A DNA stretch of 52,848 nucleotides from UBA8752 sp040261275 (GTDB lineage: Bacteria > Bacteroidota > Bacteroidia > Flavobacteriales_D > Sanyastnellaceae). Made by a program: the position numbers and the translations under genes. Under the pieces are notes generated by a model, which saw only the letters and a list, made by a program, of their open reading frames with translations, made no database searches and was not told where the DNA came from. Of the stretch, positions 28,201 through 35,019 are shown one piece after another (within the stretch, counting starts at the first letter, position 1; each line of letters begins with the position of its first letter). Location: assembly GCA_040261275.1 (NCBI GenBank), contig JBDQOI010000017.1:1-52848 (forward strand), written 5' to 3'.

Positions 28201-29609
28201 TCAAAGTCGTCGTCGTTGGGGTTGACCGTACCGTCGGTATTACAGGTCTCACAAGGATCATCCGCGAAGACACAAGAACCGTCATCGATGGTCGCCGTAT
28301 TGTCAAAGTTGCAAGCAGCGCCAGCTGTACAACCGGAGCAGGTGAGATACTCGCAAGAACCATCATCGTCGGTGGCGGCGGCATCATAGTTACAAGCACC
28401 AGCGTCCTGACAACCACCAATTTCATTTTCGTCGCAAATGAGGTCCTGATCAGCGTCATTCAGGCAGTTTCCATCACAGTCGACAATATTGTTGGGGTAC
28501 CCATCGGGGTAGGTACAGGAACCGTCATCATCGGTGGCTGCAGCACTGTAGTTACAGGCAGCACTATCCTGACAACCGGGAATCTCGTCCTCATCACAGA
28601 CCAAGTCACTGTCCGCATCATTCAGACAGTTACCATCACAGTCGAGGTTGTCTGCAGGAGGATAAGTGCAACTGGCATCGTCGTCCGTTGCAGCGCTGTC
28701 ATAATTACAGGCTTCGGCGTCCGTGCAACCTGCAACCTCGTCCTCATCGCAAATTCCGTCTATGTCTGCATCGTTCACGCAGTTACAATCGCAGTCGAGG
28801 TTGGTCGCTCCTCCGCAAAGGTCAGCGGGGTACTCACAGGACCCGTCATCGTCGGTTGCAGTGGCGCTATAGTTACAAGCCCCTGCATCCGTACAACCAA
28901 ATTCAGGTGCACCTGCTCCAAAATAGAAGGTGTCGCGGAATTCGTTGGCACCGTCACCGTTAATGAAGACCTGACAGTACAACTGACCGCTCAAATCACC
29001 CGTCGTGGTGAATTGACCGACCAGCACCTTGAGGTCCGTACCTGCGATACCATTGGCATCACCGTTCAGGGCGTACCAAGCTCCTCCAATCGCATCATCA
29101 ATGGCGATGTTGCCTCCTGGCAACCCACCTCCTGGATCAAAGTTGGTTGCCCATGGGTTGGCTCCGGATTGTACCGTTGCCACGGCGGCTTCACCAGCAG
29201 CGGCATTGGGGACACCTTCCAGTCCGATGGTTACCCAGCTATCCCACGCAAGATCCGGATATACCGGAAAGAGGATGCTGTTTATACCATTGGGAGTGGA
29301 TCCACCCAGGGTTGCATGGAAGAAATTCGTCGTTGTGTTGACGAACGTCGAGTTCAATGCATCACCTGACACGGAGGACATGAAGTCATCCTCATTGTTC
29401 ATGGTGACGTAGAGTCGAGTAGTACTGTACCCAGTCAAGTCTACCACGCCAAGTGCACCGGCAAGAATACCGATGTCCTCAGAGACGACTTCTACTTCGA
29501 GATCATACCCTTCTGGGGCAGGAGCGGAATTGACCGCAATCTGCTGGATTTGGGAGAAAGACGTAGCCCAGCAAACAAAGAGGGCCATAAAGAGAGATGT
29601 GAGACGCAT
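19299..29609 (-). CDS. Giant T9SS surface protein (3436 residues) with Cys, HYR-like and duplicated domains
   Basis: The chosen start gives signal peptide MRLTSLFMALFVCWATSFSQ; an in-frame ATG at 29657 only adds a non-signal extension. The order from the N terminus is: a ~190-residue domain shared with the gene at 7758 (28920-29510); about ten GCTD/'DCDGNCLNDAD' Cys/EF-hand-like repeats (27440-28910); a carbohydrate-binding-like module ('SVRLSGPWWGW', ~27000-27150); and a fasciclin-like segment ('LFLPTDAAW', ~26490-26870). Next is a ~200-residue domain 'Y' (25765-26370), then a long series of HYR-like repeats ('DNxAPxxTxxCPAD...CG..S....Q.I.V.D', ~21230-25700). Inside these lies a tandem 321-bp duplication. 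A second shared domain (20650-21215), a second domain Y (19735-20250) and a type A T9SS CTD ('LQPNPTSDISTLGF', final 'VKKLLVSE') complete it. A role in adhesion, motility or predation is inference. Confidence 0.9.
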   Translation of the reverse strand: MRLTSLFMALFVCWATSFSQIQQIAVNSAPAPEGYDLEVEVVSEDIGILAGALGVVDLTGYSTTRLYVTMNNEDDFMSSVSGDALNSTFVNTTTNFFHATLGGSTPNGINSILFPVYPDLAWDSWVTIGLEGVPNAAAGEAAVATVQSGANPWATNFDPGGGLPGGNIAIDDAIGGAWYALNGDANGIAGTDLKVLVGQFTTTGDLSGQLYCQVFINGDGANEFRDTFYFGAGAPEFGCTDAGACNYSATATDDDGSCEYPADLCGGATNLDCDCNCVNDADIDGICDEDEVAGCTDAEACNYDSAATDDDASCTYPPADNLDCDGNCLNDADSDLVCDEDEIPGCQDSAACNYSAAATDDDGSCTYPDGYPNNIVDCDGNCLNDADQDLICDENEIGGCQDAGACNYDAAATDDDGSCEYLTCSGCTAGAACNFDNTATIDDGSCVFADDPCETCNTDGTVNPNDDDFDGVCNADETEGCTDPAACNDGAYTDTDNDQCEYPIDLYGVDYVDCDGICLNDADIDGVCDEDEIPGCTDDTACNYAASATDDDGSCQYPINLYGIDYVDCDGNCLNDADNDGVCNEDETESCTDPDACNYDDNPLADTDNTLCIYPEDIHGVTNVDCEGNCLNDADLDLVCDEDEIPGCTDSGANNYDPAATDDDGSCTGCTDPIADNYYAGADIDDGTCVISGCTDTEACNYFAEANNEDGSCQYPIDLYGASNVDCDGVCLNDEDGDGTCDEDEDLDEVLDIINNDSGDELDSTISIIGDLVLSGGGGSSNFADAFDGLGIGFVPDVGGQAVGMTATLDISCSGIEDVTSVRLSGPWWGWDPNGGPEATMVSEGVWQVVFDPAPEADMEYKWVINGQYEDLLDFGADLLYGDGYDDYLNGACAPITDYFSYANRLWDMNSGDINDTWGQCTACTQVASCGTLFLPTDAAWATAGYNLSALSQEVIGDLLAGHVFLGFCDALQNGEQITNWYGEIFQFSDDGAGNRAIQSLISGDTYPVIDGAYSFDSGSKVYTLGGVIALASADPCLGCAELEMTGSIADYSVECESDLDAAMAASDVAAFACSELELDAVSSTKLQFDGRNQDENGGGSSQSWNVITAGDDPDFNNGTDALLQFYDIDGDMSQAAYFVEDMAAGGVTLTQYENGTALLEGVVYDMNDPNRGLELHFYFENRTAGTAWGGGFKNDYGCAVNTDLWTMYTLNDDMSYATGRGDWQFGTLLRFNHQPSSQYFGYQLGDGANNHNCDDNGFSGWFSWSGAIAGEAAYGQAGDIISTLEPTVDYPTDCQDGEFAEFHYVAFDELCNIAQLNIQTVDRNDVTAPVYLSGGEDITLDCAISDQWLLDNLAADEVVLFTDNCDDSEYGCAAGFDPNTSGFADGDAVFVCVELVGENTESYTASSCRVLSRTWVATDCFGNQAYHVQTITIEDNTQPDVTVTAPADITLNVNGLCFVDLDPSGATGTAATTYNDNCDLASTGLSYADNIVDSVSTGCYSIIRVWTAMATDSCGNATAVSDNQRIDVQDQIAPSFAYNQVDTIECDLWIEGACDYGYLNSIGLATATDNCELSHVDVECTPLSSACTDDYIIDYTAYDMCGNSTSVQQILVTADRTAPEFTLAPADLTLECSDASLTGDVGGYAVPVYTPGDGLHAEAMDNCDAEIFVTYEDVILTTSCDQEYTIRRTYSVYDCDENLAQHIQEITIDDSTAPEFTTFPADVVDVECDAVPAVASIASLGTSDNCDGAPTTTYEGEARTDGDCADSYMLERTWTTVDCAGNSHTQTQTITVLDTQAPDLTIDCPADSPHPNECFLGGESANVNMLFHLDQFATSETAFYILDPAGNTVFWSISPSVPVDFTFWGPGGPGTGAADGSDVYEYGYGLEFDLELAPGTYEIYAGDSFGDGPVFGGVDGTDALTITGGGADGVFAWTDGAEYYMTFDVEADETTAGSIQVSTGNNGEPTWTVSDNCDADVDVSYAYSDDIVEDDGDFFITRTFTITATDNCGNATVLECDQIISFTDEDGPLMSDDPAELYPASIACADMGDPFDVTFMPVSATDGCVSNLTYEVVDAYLTSGSCPGTWVRHWVAYDESGNVSAEEAIQYIPTYDIVAPEVSIEAPGFSAGGGPVDVTFTFTLDEFGDEEAGANIVDSNGNEIANYGLGYFPASGEVSETLSLDPGVYTITLLDGWGDGWVSQDVSGLDAMVISGGAEGSLDFTTGFNVALEFTVEAPPSAVDVSFTFTLDEFGDEEAGANIVDSNGNEIANYGLGYFPSSSEVTETLTLEPGVYTITLLDGWGDGWVSQDVSGLDALVISGGAEGSLDFTTGFNVSLEFTVEGAGSGGPTTTTVYLDENCYADLSPDAIGSGTLEYSDDCDTDPDADLSYVDGPPSYACGEPTGTYTFTRTWTATVTDQCGNSSSASGDQVITVIDNSAPELTLDCPNGANLINVCFADVDTSLAALGAVEWMVSDNCDANLDVSYTYTDEVSFDCSMVGVDADPEGSYNFVRTFTVTATDCNGNSTTELCTQVINTFDLTAPSIILTCPDTATVQLDADCATDVDPSITGSAFALATDDCDTDVTISYSYSDSAPNYTCGTSGYEIVRTWTASAVDDCGNTSNESCDQLIIVEDNIAPVASITCPADQTVTSDENCEADLSTDSLGMATGSGTDNCDLNVTIDVTYTDGAPTYTCTGDDDQLDGSYTFVRTFTATATDDCGNSHSVTCDQNITVNDELAPTQVMTALPTDTLYLDLDCYADLTPSVEPGVEAADNCDSDVNVAISYEDYSANFEQLFGTVGVSVEAHAEHTSGDLAGMTTYRIYVVLPEEGDFLSSVSGEGQFSTQLRTTTSFYQHPLGSHTPNSLNPLLYGAFPDLEHDSYVTIGLDQMPDLGAGEGTIDAVQTPDAPWFTDFETGDDIVIGSTFGGAFFTLNGNTNGYAGADGKVLVAQLTTDGIINGQLFVQYFPQGDGSQQQLRTVTIGDGCEGDDAIIEGSYVVPRTWQSIVSDDCGNADTTYTYQYIVVLDTIAPQFTNTCDIENGETVEYTCADDNGNGVNDVLDFMETPAACAPSYVENCDSDVALTMTADTMGYVPTGDIANFCMPSDVEALANGETCDDRAPEAIRLFNFSGGESFTLVDGGSSIIEIMQDSSMHIVMEVENEAGDAGFIFDAMYDGAYDWNEWLGLPGLHNYKKDCAEIFPGIEIWTEWLYYIMDNGTMSGTGRYAGSEFALSHQPLNAYYGLQVGEGANNKNENYGASAWFFWTGEYVLDGSSQGSMASSGDIFMDLDCCLGWQIDYSYNAVDDCGNNTGFSYTDLGTGTFGDSGNSTVSGGHTPVDITAGTSSLKDPIRITGLQPNPTSDISTLGFVVSNNMRLRIDLYTMGGGYVAELFDGNATEDVQYVLDIDASSLASGMYQIRMSSNDYVLVKKLLVSE
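22588..23229 (-). repeat. Tandem 321-bp near-identical duplication within the giant gene
   Basis: Two consecutive 107-codon units (22588-22908 and 22909-23229) are almost identical in DNA. Each encodes 'FTFTLDEFGDEEAGANIV...TITLLDGWGDGWVSQDVSG'. A much more diverged relative is at ~23770-24150 ('LAPGTYEIYAGDSFGDGP'). The near-identity points to a recent duplication or ongoing gene conversion. Confidence 0.85.
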
Positions 29610-30063
29610 CACAAGTGGTTTGGTTCCATTGGTTTTTTCCCTGCCTAAACAGGTCAAGCCAAGTTCTCAAAACTTCTCCTTCTCCCAATATCGAGTGACG
29701 GCCCTTCGTCGAATTATACGTGACCCTCCATGTCGGCGAGCCATCCGCTCAAAATGCGCTGTCGACATTCAACCTTTTTAGACCGATAAAACCAATAAAT
29801 AATTTGACCAATCCCAATATAATACGGCGCGCTTGTAGGATTGCGTCTACAAATTCCTTCTCATTTTCTTATTCTACCTCGTGTTACACCCTTCGATGCT
29901 TCGTGGGATCCCAGGCGCAAAAGCGCCACTTTACGAAAACATAAATACCTGATAATCAAGGTTTTTTAAGACTTTGTGCGGTGCGCAATCCCAGCATTTA
30001 CTCCTGACCAACTCTTCCCGCACCAGAGCCTGATAATTTCAGTCGACCCGCGCCATAAACCAC
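29610..30063. other. 454-base non-coding stretch upstream of the giant gene
   Basis: No convincing gene is seen on either strand. The part from ~29770 to 29970 is clearly AT-richer than its surroundings and holds a small perfect hairpin (GGCGC-AAAA-GCGCC, 29914-29927). It should contain the promoter and leader of the giant gene, but no full TTTG/TAnnTTTG pair could be picked with confidence. Confidence 0.5.
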
Positions 30064-30093
30064 AAAAAAGGGCCAGCACCTATGCTGACCCTT
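30064..30093 (-). terminator. Terminator of the initiator tRNA gene
   Basis: On the minus strand an 11-bp stem (AAGGGTCAGCA / TGCTGGCCCTT, one G-U) with loop TAGG is followed by TTTTTT, 34 bases after the tRNA 3' end. This shows the tRNA is a monocistronic unit. Confidence 0.85.
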
Positions 30094-30126
30094 CATTTCC
30101 TGCTGTTCTCAAACAGGCTATCCTTG

Positions 30127-30199
<73 letters not shown>

Positions 30200-30223
30200 A
30201 TCCATTTCCCACGTTTGGGACGG

Positions 30224-30254
30224 CGAAGATAGTCCGGTCCTCTTTCTTTGCAAG
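30224..30254 (-). promoter_or_regulatory. Promoter-like element for tRNA-fMet
   Basis: On the minus strand CTTG (30251-30254) and TATCTTCG (30224-30231) are 19 bases apart, one mismatch each to TTTG and TAnnTTTG. This would start transcription about 15-20 bases before the mature tRNA 5' end. Confidence 0.5.
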
Positions 30255-30269
30255 CGAAAATCCACTGCC

Positions 30270-31190
30270 GTGTCACAAACGAATGCAAAAGCCTCGCACA
30301 AAGCCGGCTTCGTCAACATCATCGGTTCTCCCAACGTCGGGAAGTCCACACTAATGAACCGGCTCATGGGTGAGCGCTTGAGCATCATCAATGCCAAAGC
30401 CCAGACGACGCGTCATCGAATCATGGGCATAGTTTCCGGTGAAGACTGGCAGATTGTGTATTCAGATACCCCTGGCGTTCTGGATCCCGCCTACAAGCTT
30501 CAGGAGGGCATGATGAAGTTTGTCAGAACAGCACTGCGCGATGCGGATGTCCTACTCATTGTCACTACGCCTGAGGAATCCACCCTCGCCCATCCCGAAA
30601 CTTTGGAGAAGATTCAACGGATGGACATCCCGGTCATTCTGCTCATCAACAAAGTCGACCTCAGCAATCAAAAAGACATCCAAGATCATATTGAACACTG
30701 GCAAGGGCTGATACCTCGAGCGGATATCCATCCGATCAGCGCCTTGCACGGATTCAACCTCGACCATCTTCTCCCTCTTATCGTGGAGCGCTTACCCAAC
30801 TCTCCCCCCTTCTTCCCCAAGGACGAGATGACGGATAAGCCCATGCGGTTCTTCATTTCTGAGATCATTCGTGAGAAAATCCTGACCCATTGCAAACAAG
30901 AGGTACCCTACAGCAGTGAAGTCGTAGTGGATTCCTTCAAGGAAGACAGCACCAAAGACGGAAGACCGTTGCGCAGGATTGAGGCGACCGTCCTTGTCGC
31001 CAGGGATTCGCAAAAGGCCATACTCATCGGGGCGGGAGGTCGAATGATCAAACGCCTTGCCACCGATGCGCGAAAGGACCTCGAGGACTTCCTCCGGGAA
31101 AAAGTATTCCTGGAGTTGAGAATCAAGGTCGACAAGGACTGGCGGGACGATGAGCGCAAATTGAAGCAATACGGCTACTTCAATGGTTAA
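30270..31190 (+). CDS. era: GTPase Era
   Basis: 306 residues from a GTG start (GTG-TCA-CAA). Ras-like G domain: G1 'GSPNVGKS' (residues 19-26), G2 'QTTRH', G3 'DTPG', G4 'NKVD', and G5-like 'ISALHG'. A C-terminal KH domain carries 'AILIGAGGRMIKRL'. Era binds the 3' end of 16S rRNA and checks small-subunit maturation at the membrane. Its last 8 bases overlap ispE, so the two are co-transcribed. A TTTCTTTG (30243-30250) close before the start could be the -7 box. Confidence 0.96.
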   Translation: MSQTNAKASHKAGFVNIIGSPNVGKSTLMNRLMGERLSIINAKAQTTRHRIMGIVSGEDWQIVYSDTPGVLDPAYKLQEGMMKFVRTALRDADVLLIVTTPEESTLAHPETLEKIQRMDIPVILLINKVDLSNQKDIQDHIEHWQGLIPRADIHPISALHGFNLDHLLPLIVERLPNSPPFFPKDEMTDKPMRFFISEIIREKILTHCKQEVPYSSEVVVDSFKEDSTKDGRPLRRIEATVLVARDSQKAILIGAGGRMIKRLATDARKDLEDFLREKVFLELRIKVDKDWRDDERKLKQYGYFNG

Positions 31191-32046
31191 CACCGGAACC
31201 TCAAAAGTGGGAACCCTCATTGCGTTTCCAAACGCAAAAGTGAACATCGGCCTACAGGTCCGAAAGAGAAGGGCAGACGGATTCCATGAGATCGAGAGCC
31301 TTTTCGCCCCCATACCCTGGCAGGATACTTTAGAAGTGGAATTGCGTTCTGCCCAAGATTCAACTGACCTCGTGACCTATGGCTTGAAGATTCCAGGTCA
31401 TATAAAGGACAACCTCATCTTGAGGGCCCACGCCTTTCTTCAAAAGCACCACGGCATATCCCCCGTCCACTTTCATTTGGTCAAGTCCATCCCCATGGGA
31501 GCAGGACTCGGAGGAGGGAGCTCCGATGGCGCATTTGCACTCCGCCTCCTCGACCAGCTGTTTGAATTGAGCTTATCTGTGGACCAGCTCGAAGGGTATG
31601 CAGCAGAATTGGGGTCAGACTGTCCCTTTTTCATCCGGAATACCCCATCGCATGTCACCGGCCGAGGAGAGGTCATACAACCGATTGCACTTGCCTTGGA
31701 TGGGTGGTGGGTGGCCCTCATTCATCCGGGTGTGCACATTCCTACCCCCTCCGCTTTCGGATGGGTGGAACCCAACGACGACCGCCCCGGGTTGGATTCA
31801 TGGGCGGGGACGGGACCCGATCAATGGACGCCCGCCTTGACCAATGACTTTACAACCGCCATCACACATCGATTTCCAGAGGTAAGCCAAGCCCTAGAAC
31901 GGATGAAGGATCACGGCGCGGTGTTCTCCGACATGAGCGGCAGTGGGTCCGCCGTGTTGGGATGGTTCAAAGAAGAGCCCCCTGTCGAGCTCCTGTTGGG
32001 CTGCCCCAAAAGTTGGAAGACCTGGCAAGGCCCCTACAACGTTTGA
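31183..32046 (+). CDS. ispE: 4-diphosphocytidyl-2-C-methyl-D-erythritol kinase
   Basis: 287 residues of the GHMP kinase family. It phosphorylates CDP-ME in the non-mevalonate isoprenoid pathway. The N-terminal substrate motif is 'FPNAKVNIGL' (PAKVN type), with 'DGFHEIESLF'. The ATP loop is 'IPMGAGLGGGSSDGA', and the third GHMP motif is 'MSGSGSAV'. It overlaps the end of era by 8 bases. It shows that this organism uses the MEP route. It stops 8 bases before the stop of the convergent lptG-like gene. Confidence 0.95.
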   Translation: MVNTGTSKVGTLIAFPNAKVNIGLQVRKRRADGFHEIESLFAPIPWQDTLEVELRSAQDSTDLVTYGLKIPGHIKDNLILRAHAFLQKHHGISPVHFHLVKSIPMGAGLGGGSSDGAFALRLLDQLFELSLSVDQLEGYAAELGSDCPFFIRNTPSHVTGRGEVIQPIALALDGWWVALIHPGVHIPTPSAFGWVEPNDDRPGLDSWAGTGPDQWTPALTNDFTTAITHRFPEVSQALERMKDHGAVFSDMSGSGSAVLGWFKEEPPVELLLGCPKSWKTWQGPYNV

Positions 32047-32053
32047 CCTCTTA

Positions 32054-33133
32054 CTACTTGGGCGCTCTGAGGTAAAGCCCCCATCCCAACAAGCCGAACA
32101 AAACGTTAGGGGCCCAGGAGGCCACTGCAGGGGGAATACCTGCATGTGTGGCAGAGACGGACATCAACTTGGCACTGAAGACATAGATGAACCCCACCAC
32201 AACTCCAATGAGAATGTGGATCCCCGTACCCCCCCTTTGCCGCCTGCTCGCCACACTCACCCCAATGAGGGCCATGACATAAATAGCGAATGCATTGGAG
32301 GTCCGTGTGTGCGATTCCAGCTGCAAAAAGCGCTCTCCACCCGAACCCTTGGCCTTTTCCCTGGCGATGGCTTCCTGCAATTCGGACCAGCCCAAGGTCG
32401 AGATGGCCGCGGAGCGCTGCCCAAAATCCGACATCTGCATGGTCAATGCCGTATCGAGCACGGCCGAGCGCTCGAATCGCTCTACGCCCTGTTCATCCCA
32501 CCAACGCCTGCGCAGATTCGAAATGCGCCAAGTCTGTTCTTCAGGAAGCCACTTCGCCTTACTGGCACTCCACTTTTCTGTCAAACGCCCCCCCTCCCAT
32601 TGCTCAAGCACAAAGCGATATCCCACTTCCCGACCGGCATTGATCGACCTGAAATAGGCAATCGTACCCGGTTGGATTTCTCGGTACAAATGCTGCTCGG
32701 CGATATGGAATTCCTTGTGGATGAACTCCACCTCGAAATCCATCTTCCGCTCATTCGTCATGGGAAGAATGATGTGGGCGAGCACCAGGCTCCCAATCAC
32801 CAACAATGTGGACGCCATGAAATAGGGACGCATCAGGCGCTGGAAGGAAATTCCGCCAGCCAACACTGCAATGATCTCACTGCGCTGCGCCAGTCGGCTC
32901 GTGAAGAGCAGTATGGTCAAGAAGACAATGAAAGCACTCAAGGTATTTCCGAGGGCCAGACAAAAACTCACATAATAGGAGCCCAGCACGTCTGACCACC
33001 GGGCGCCATTCTCGATGAGCCGCTCCAGGTTCTCGGCAACATCAAAGACCACGGCCACCACGCAGAAGAGGACCACCATAAGGAAGAAGGTGCCCAGGAA
33101 ATTTCGGATGATGTAGCGGTCTAGAATTCGCAT
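32054..33133 (-). CDS. LptF/LptG family lipopolysaccharide export permease
   Basis: 359 residues starting at MRILDRYIIRNFLG; the open frame to 33181 would run into tgt. Three N-terminal TM helices ('FLGTFFLMVVLFCVVAVVF', 'LGNTLSAFIVFLTILLF', 'MASTLLVIGSLVLAHIILP'), a ~150-residue periplasmic beta-jellyroll, and three C-terminal TM helices ('VMALIGVSVAS', 'LIGVVVGFIYVF', 'VLFGLLGWGLYL') match the YjgP/YjgQ layout. With LptB it forms the inner-membrane ABC complex that extracts LPS. I cannot tell LptF from LptG by eye. It starts 5 bases after the tgt stop, a common pairing in Bacteroidota. Confidence 0.88.
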   Translation of the reverse strand: MRILDRYIIRNFLGTFFLMVVLFCVVAVVFDVAENLERLIENGARWSDVLGSYYVSFCLALGNTLSAFIVFLTILLFTSRLAQRSEIIAVLAGGISFQRLMRPYFMASTLLVIGSLVLAHIILPMTNERKMDFEVEFIHKEFHIAEQHLYREIQPGTIAYFRSINAGREVGYRFVLEQWEGGRLTEKWSASKAKWLPEEQTWRISNLRRRWWDEQGVERFERSAVLDTALTMQMSDFGQRSAAISTLGWSELQEAIAREKAKGSGGERFLQLESHTRTSNAFAIYVMALIGVSVASRRQRGGTGIHILIGVVVGFIYVFSAKLMSVSATHAGIPPAVASWAPNVLFGLLGWGLYLRAPK

Positions 33134-33138
33134 CGGAG

Positions 33139-34269
33139 TCAGCAACGCTGTTCCAAAGTGGGAATCAAGGCGTCCTTCCATGCAGTGAAAGTGCCATCTT
33201 CAATGCGCTTCCGCGCCTCGCGCATCAGGTCCAAATAAAAGACCAGATTGTGCACCGTGGCGATTTGAAGCGCAAGGATTTCGCCCGCACGGAAAAGGTG
33301 GCGCACATAGGCACGGCTGTAACGTTGATCCACATCCGCCGTGCCCGTGGGGTCAAGGGGCGAGAAATCGTCTTCCCACTTTCGATTGCGCATGTTCACC
33401 GTACCCTGTCGGGTAAAGAGCATGCCGTTTCGGGCATTGCGCGTGGGCATGACACAATCGAACATATCGACGCCCAAGGCGATGTTCTCCAACAAATTGG
33501 CAGGCGTTCCCACCCCCATCAAATAGCGCGGCTTATCCTCCGGAAGGATTTCGGTGCAGAGCGCCACGCTCGCATACATTTCTTCATGTGGCTCCCCAAC
33601 GGAAAGTCCTCCAATGGCATTGCCCTCGGCCCCGCGCTCAGCTATGGCATGGGCAGATGCCTTCCTCAGCTCGGGAAAGGTGGAACCCTGGACAATGGGA
33701 AAGAGCATCTGCCGATGACCGTAATGAGGCTCGGTTTCCGCCATCCTGGACATGCAGCGGTCCAGCCAACGGTGTGTCATTTCCATGGACTCCCGGGCAT
33801 ACTTGTAGTCGCACGGATAAGGCGGGCACTCGTCAAAGGCCATAATGATATCCGCTCCGATGACCCGCTGTATGTCAACAGCACGCTCCGGGGTGAACAG
33901 ATGCGGGCTGCCGTCGATGTGGCTTCTGAAGGTCACTCCCTCTTCCTTGATCTTCCGGTTTTCAGCCAGACTGTAAACCTGATAGCCCCCGGAGTCAGTG
34001 AGAATGGGCCGATCCCAGCCCATGAATCCGTGCAGGCCACCCGCCTTGGAAAGTACATCCAGTCCGGGCCTCAAATAGAGGTGATAGGTATTGCCCAAGA
34101 TGATGTCCGGGTCCACCACATCGGCCAATACATCCTGCGGAACCGACTTGACCGAGCCCTGCGTTCCCACAGGCATGAATATGGGAGTACGAATGGCCCC
34201 GTGATCCGTCTGCAAAATGCCCGTTCGGGCGCGTGAATGGGGGTCGGTGGCGGATAGGGTGAAAGACAT
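33139..34269 (-). CDS. tgt: Queuine tRNA-ribosyltransferase (tRNA-guanine transglycosylase)
   Basis: 376 residues from the ATG at 34269. The longer frame to 34314 is excluded because a perfect -7 box overlaps it. The enzyme exchanges guanine-34 for preQ1 in tRNAs with GUN anticodons. Catalytic and binding motifs are present: 'TDSGGYQV', 'FDECPPYP', and 'GVDMFDCVMPTRNARNG' with the nucleophile Asp. The canonical zinc motif CxCxxC is absent: the aligned stretch reads DPTGTADVDQRYSRAY, though the later His in 'ATVHNL' is kept. From memory this is common in Bacteroidota Tgt. The downstream lptG-like gene is in the same operon. Confidence 0.94.
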   Translation of the reverse strand: MSFTLSATDPHSRARTGILQTDHGAIRTPIFMPVGTQGSVKSVPQDVLADVVDPDIILGNTYHLYLRPGLDVLSKAGGLHGFMGWDRPILTDSGGYQVYSLAENRKIKEEGVTFRSHIDGSPHLFTPERAVDIQRVIGADIIMAFDECPPYPCDYKYARESMEMTHRWLDRCMSRMAETEPHYGHRQMLFPIVQGSTFPELRKASAHAIAERGAEGNAIGGLSVGEPHEEMYASVALCTEILPEDKPRYLMGVGTPANLLENIALGVDMFDCVMPTRNARNGMLFTRQGTVNMRNRKWEDDFSPLDPTGTADVDQRYSRAYVRHLFRAGEILALQIATVHNLVFYLDLMREARKRIEDGTFTAWKDALIPTLEQRC

Positions 34270-34311
34270 GGGCGAATCGGTCAATGCGGCGATATGCGCA
34301 TTGGCGTCTGT

Positions 34312-34319
34312 CAAAAGTA
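34312..34319 (-). promoter_or_regulatory. -7 promoter element for tgt-lptG
   Basis: TACTTTTG on the minus strand fits TAnnTTTG exactly, 43 bases before the tgt ATG at 34269. No clear TTTG -33 box is seen 19-21 bases upstream. Confidence 0.5.
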
Positions 34320-34329
34320 ACTTGGGCGC

Positions 34330-35004
34330 ATGTTGGGAACGCTTTTCAATACGGCGACTGTTGCCATTGGCGCTTCAGCTGGCCTCTTGCTCCGTCAGCG
34401 GGTTCCCGAAAAACTGCGCAACGGCGTGTTTTCCGCCATCGGATTGTTCACCCTTTACATAGGAGTGGACATGATGTCGGACATCACGCGTCCCATCGCC
34501 TCTTTCATCGCCTTGGTACTCGGAGCGGGGATGGGTCAGGCCATCGGCCTGGATGCGCGAATCCGGTCCATGGCCGACCGACTCGGCGAAGGCGAAGGTG
34601 CGGCCCTCGTGCAGTCGACCCTGCTGTTCTGCGTAGGGGCCATGACCCTCGTGGGGTGCATGCAGGACGGACTACTAGGGGACCCCACGGTGCTCCTTGC
34701 GAAGGGCACGATGGACCTGATCAGCTCCCTCTTTCTCGCCGCTGCACTCGGGCGCGGGGTCCTCCTATCAGCCGGCGCCGTGCTCTTGATTCAAGGTGGA
34801 TTGACCCTCGGCTTCACCGCGTTGGGGTCGGGCATTTCAGAAGCATTGGTAGGTGAGCTTTCCGGTTTGGGTGGTGTGCTGCTGCTGGCGCTTGGCCTCG
34901 ATTTGCTGGACATCCGAAAATTCGCCCTCATCGACCTGACTTGGGCGCTGCCCCTCCTGCCCGCGGTATTGTGGCTGCTCGACGCGCTCGGATTTCCCGC
35001 CTGA
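34330..35004 (+). CDS. DUF554 family membrane protein
   Basis: 224 residues, very hydrophobic, with about six or seven TM segments: 'LFNTATVAIGASAGLLL', 'FSAIGLFTLYIGVDMM', 'FIALVLGAGMGQAIG', 'LLFCVGAMTLVGCMQDGL', 'GGVLLLALGLDLLD' and 'ALPLLPAVLWLLDAL'. The 'STLLFCVGAMTLVGCMQDGL' region is typical of DUF554 (YdfK-like). The transport substrate, if any, is unknown. It diverges from tgt and is followed after 15 bases by the WYL regulator, so the two are likely co-transcribed. Confidence 0.88.
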   Translation: MLGTLFNTATVAIGASAGLLLRQRVPEKLRNGVFSAIGLFTLYIGVDMMSDITRPIASFIALVLGAGMGQAIGLDARIRSMADRLGEGEGAALVQSTLLFCVGAMTLVGCMQDGLLGDPTVLLAKGTMDLISSLFLAAALGRGVLLSAGAVLLIQGGLTLGFTALGSGISEALVGELSGLGGVLLLALGLDLLDIRKFALIDLTWALPLLPAVLWLLDALGFPA

Positions 35005-35019
35005 CCCCCCGGATTTAGC

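Noticed and set aside
27468..29369. 633-residue plus-strand ORF opposite the giant gene
   Set aside because: It is the antisense shadow of the Cys-repeat coding strand, with repetitive V/I/T/G-rich composition and no domain; the minus strand has the signal peptide, repeats and CTD.
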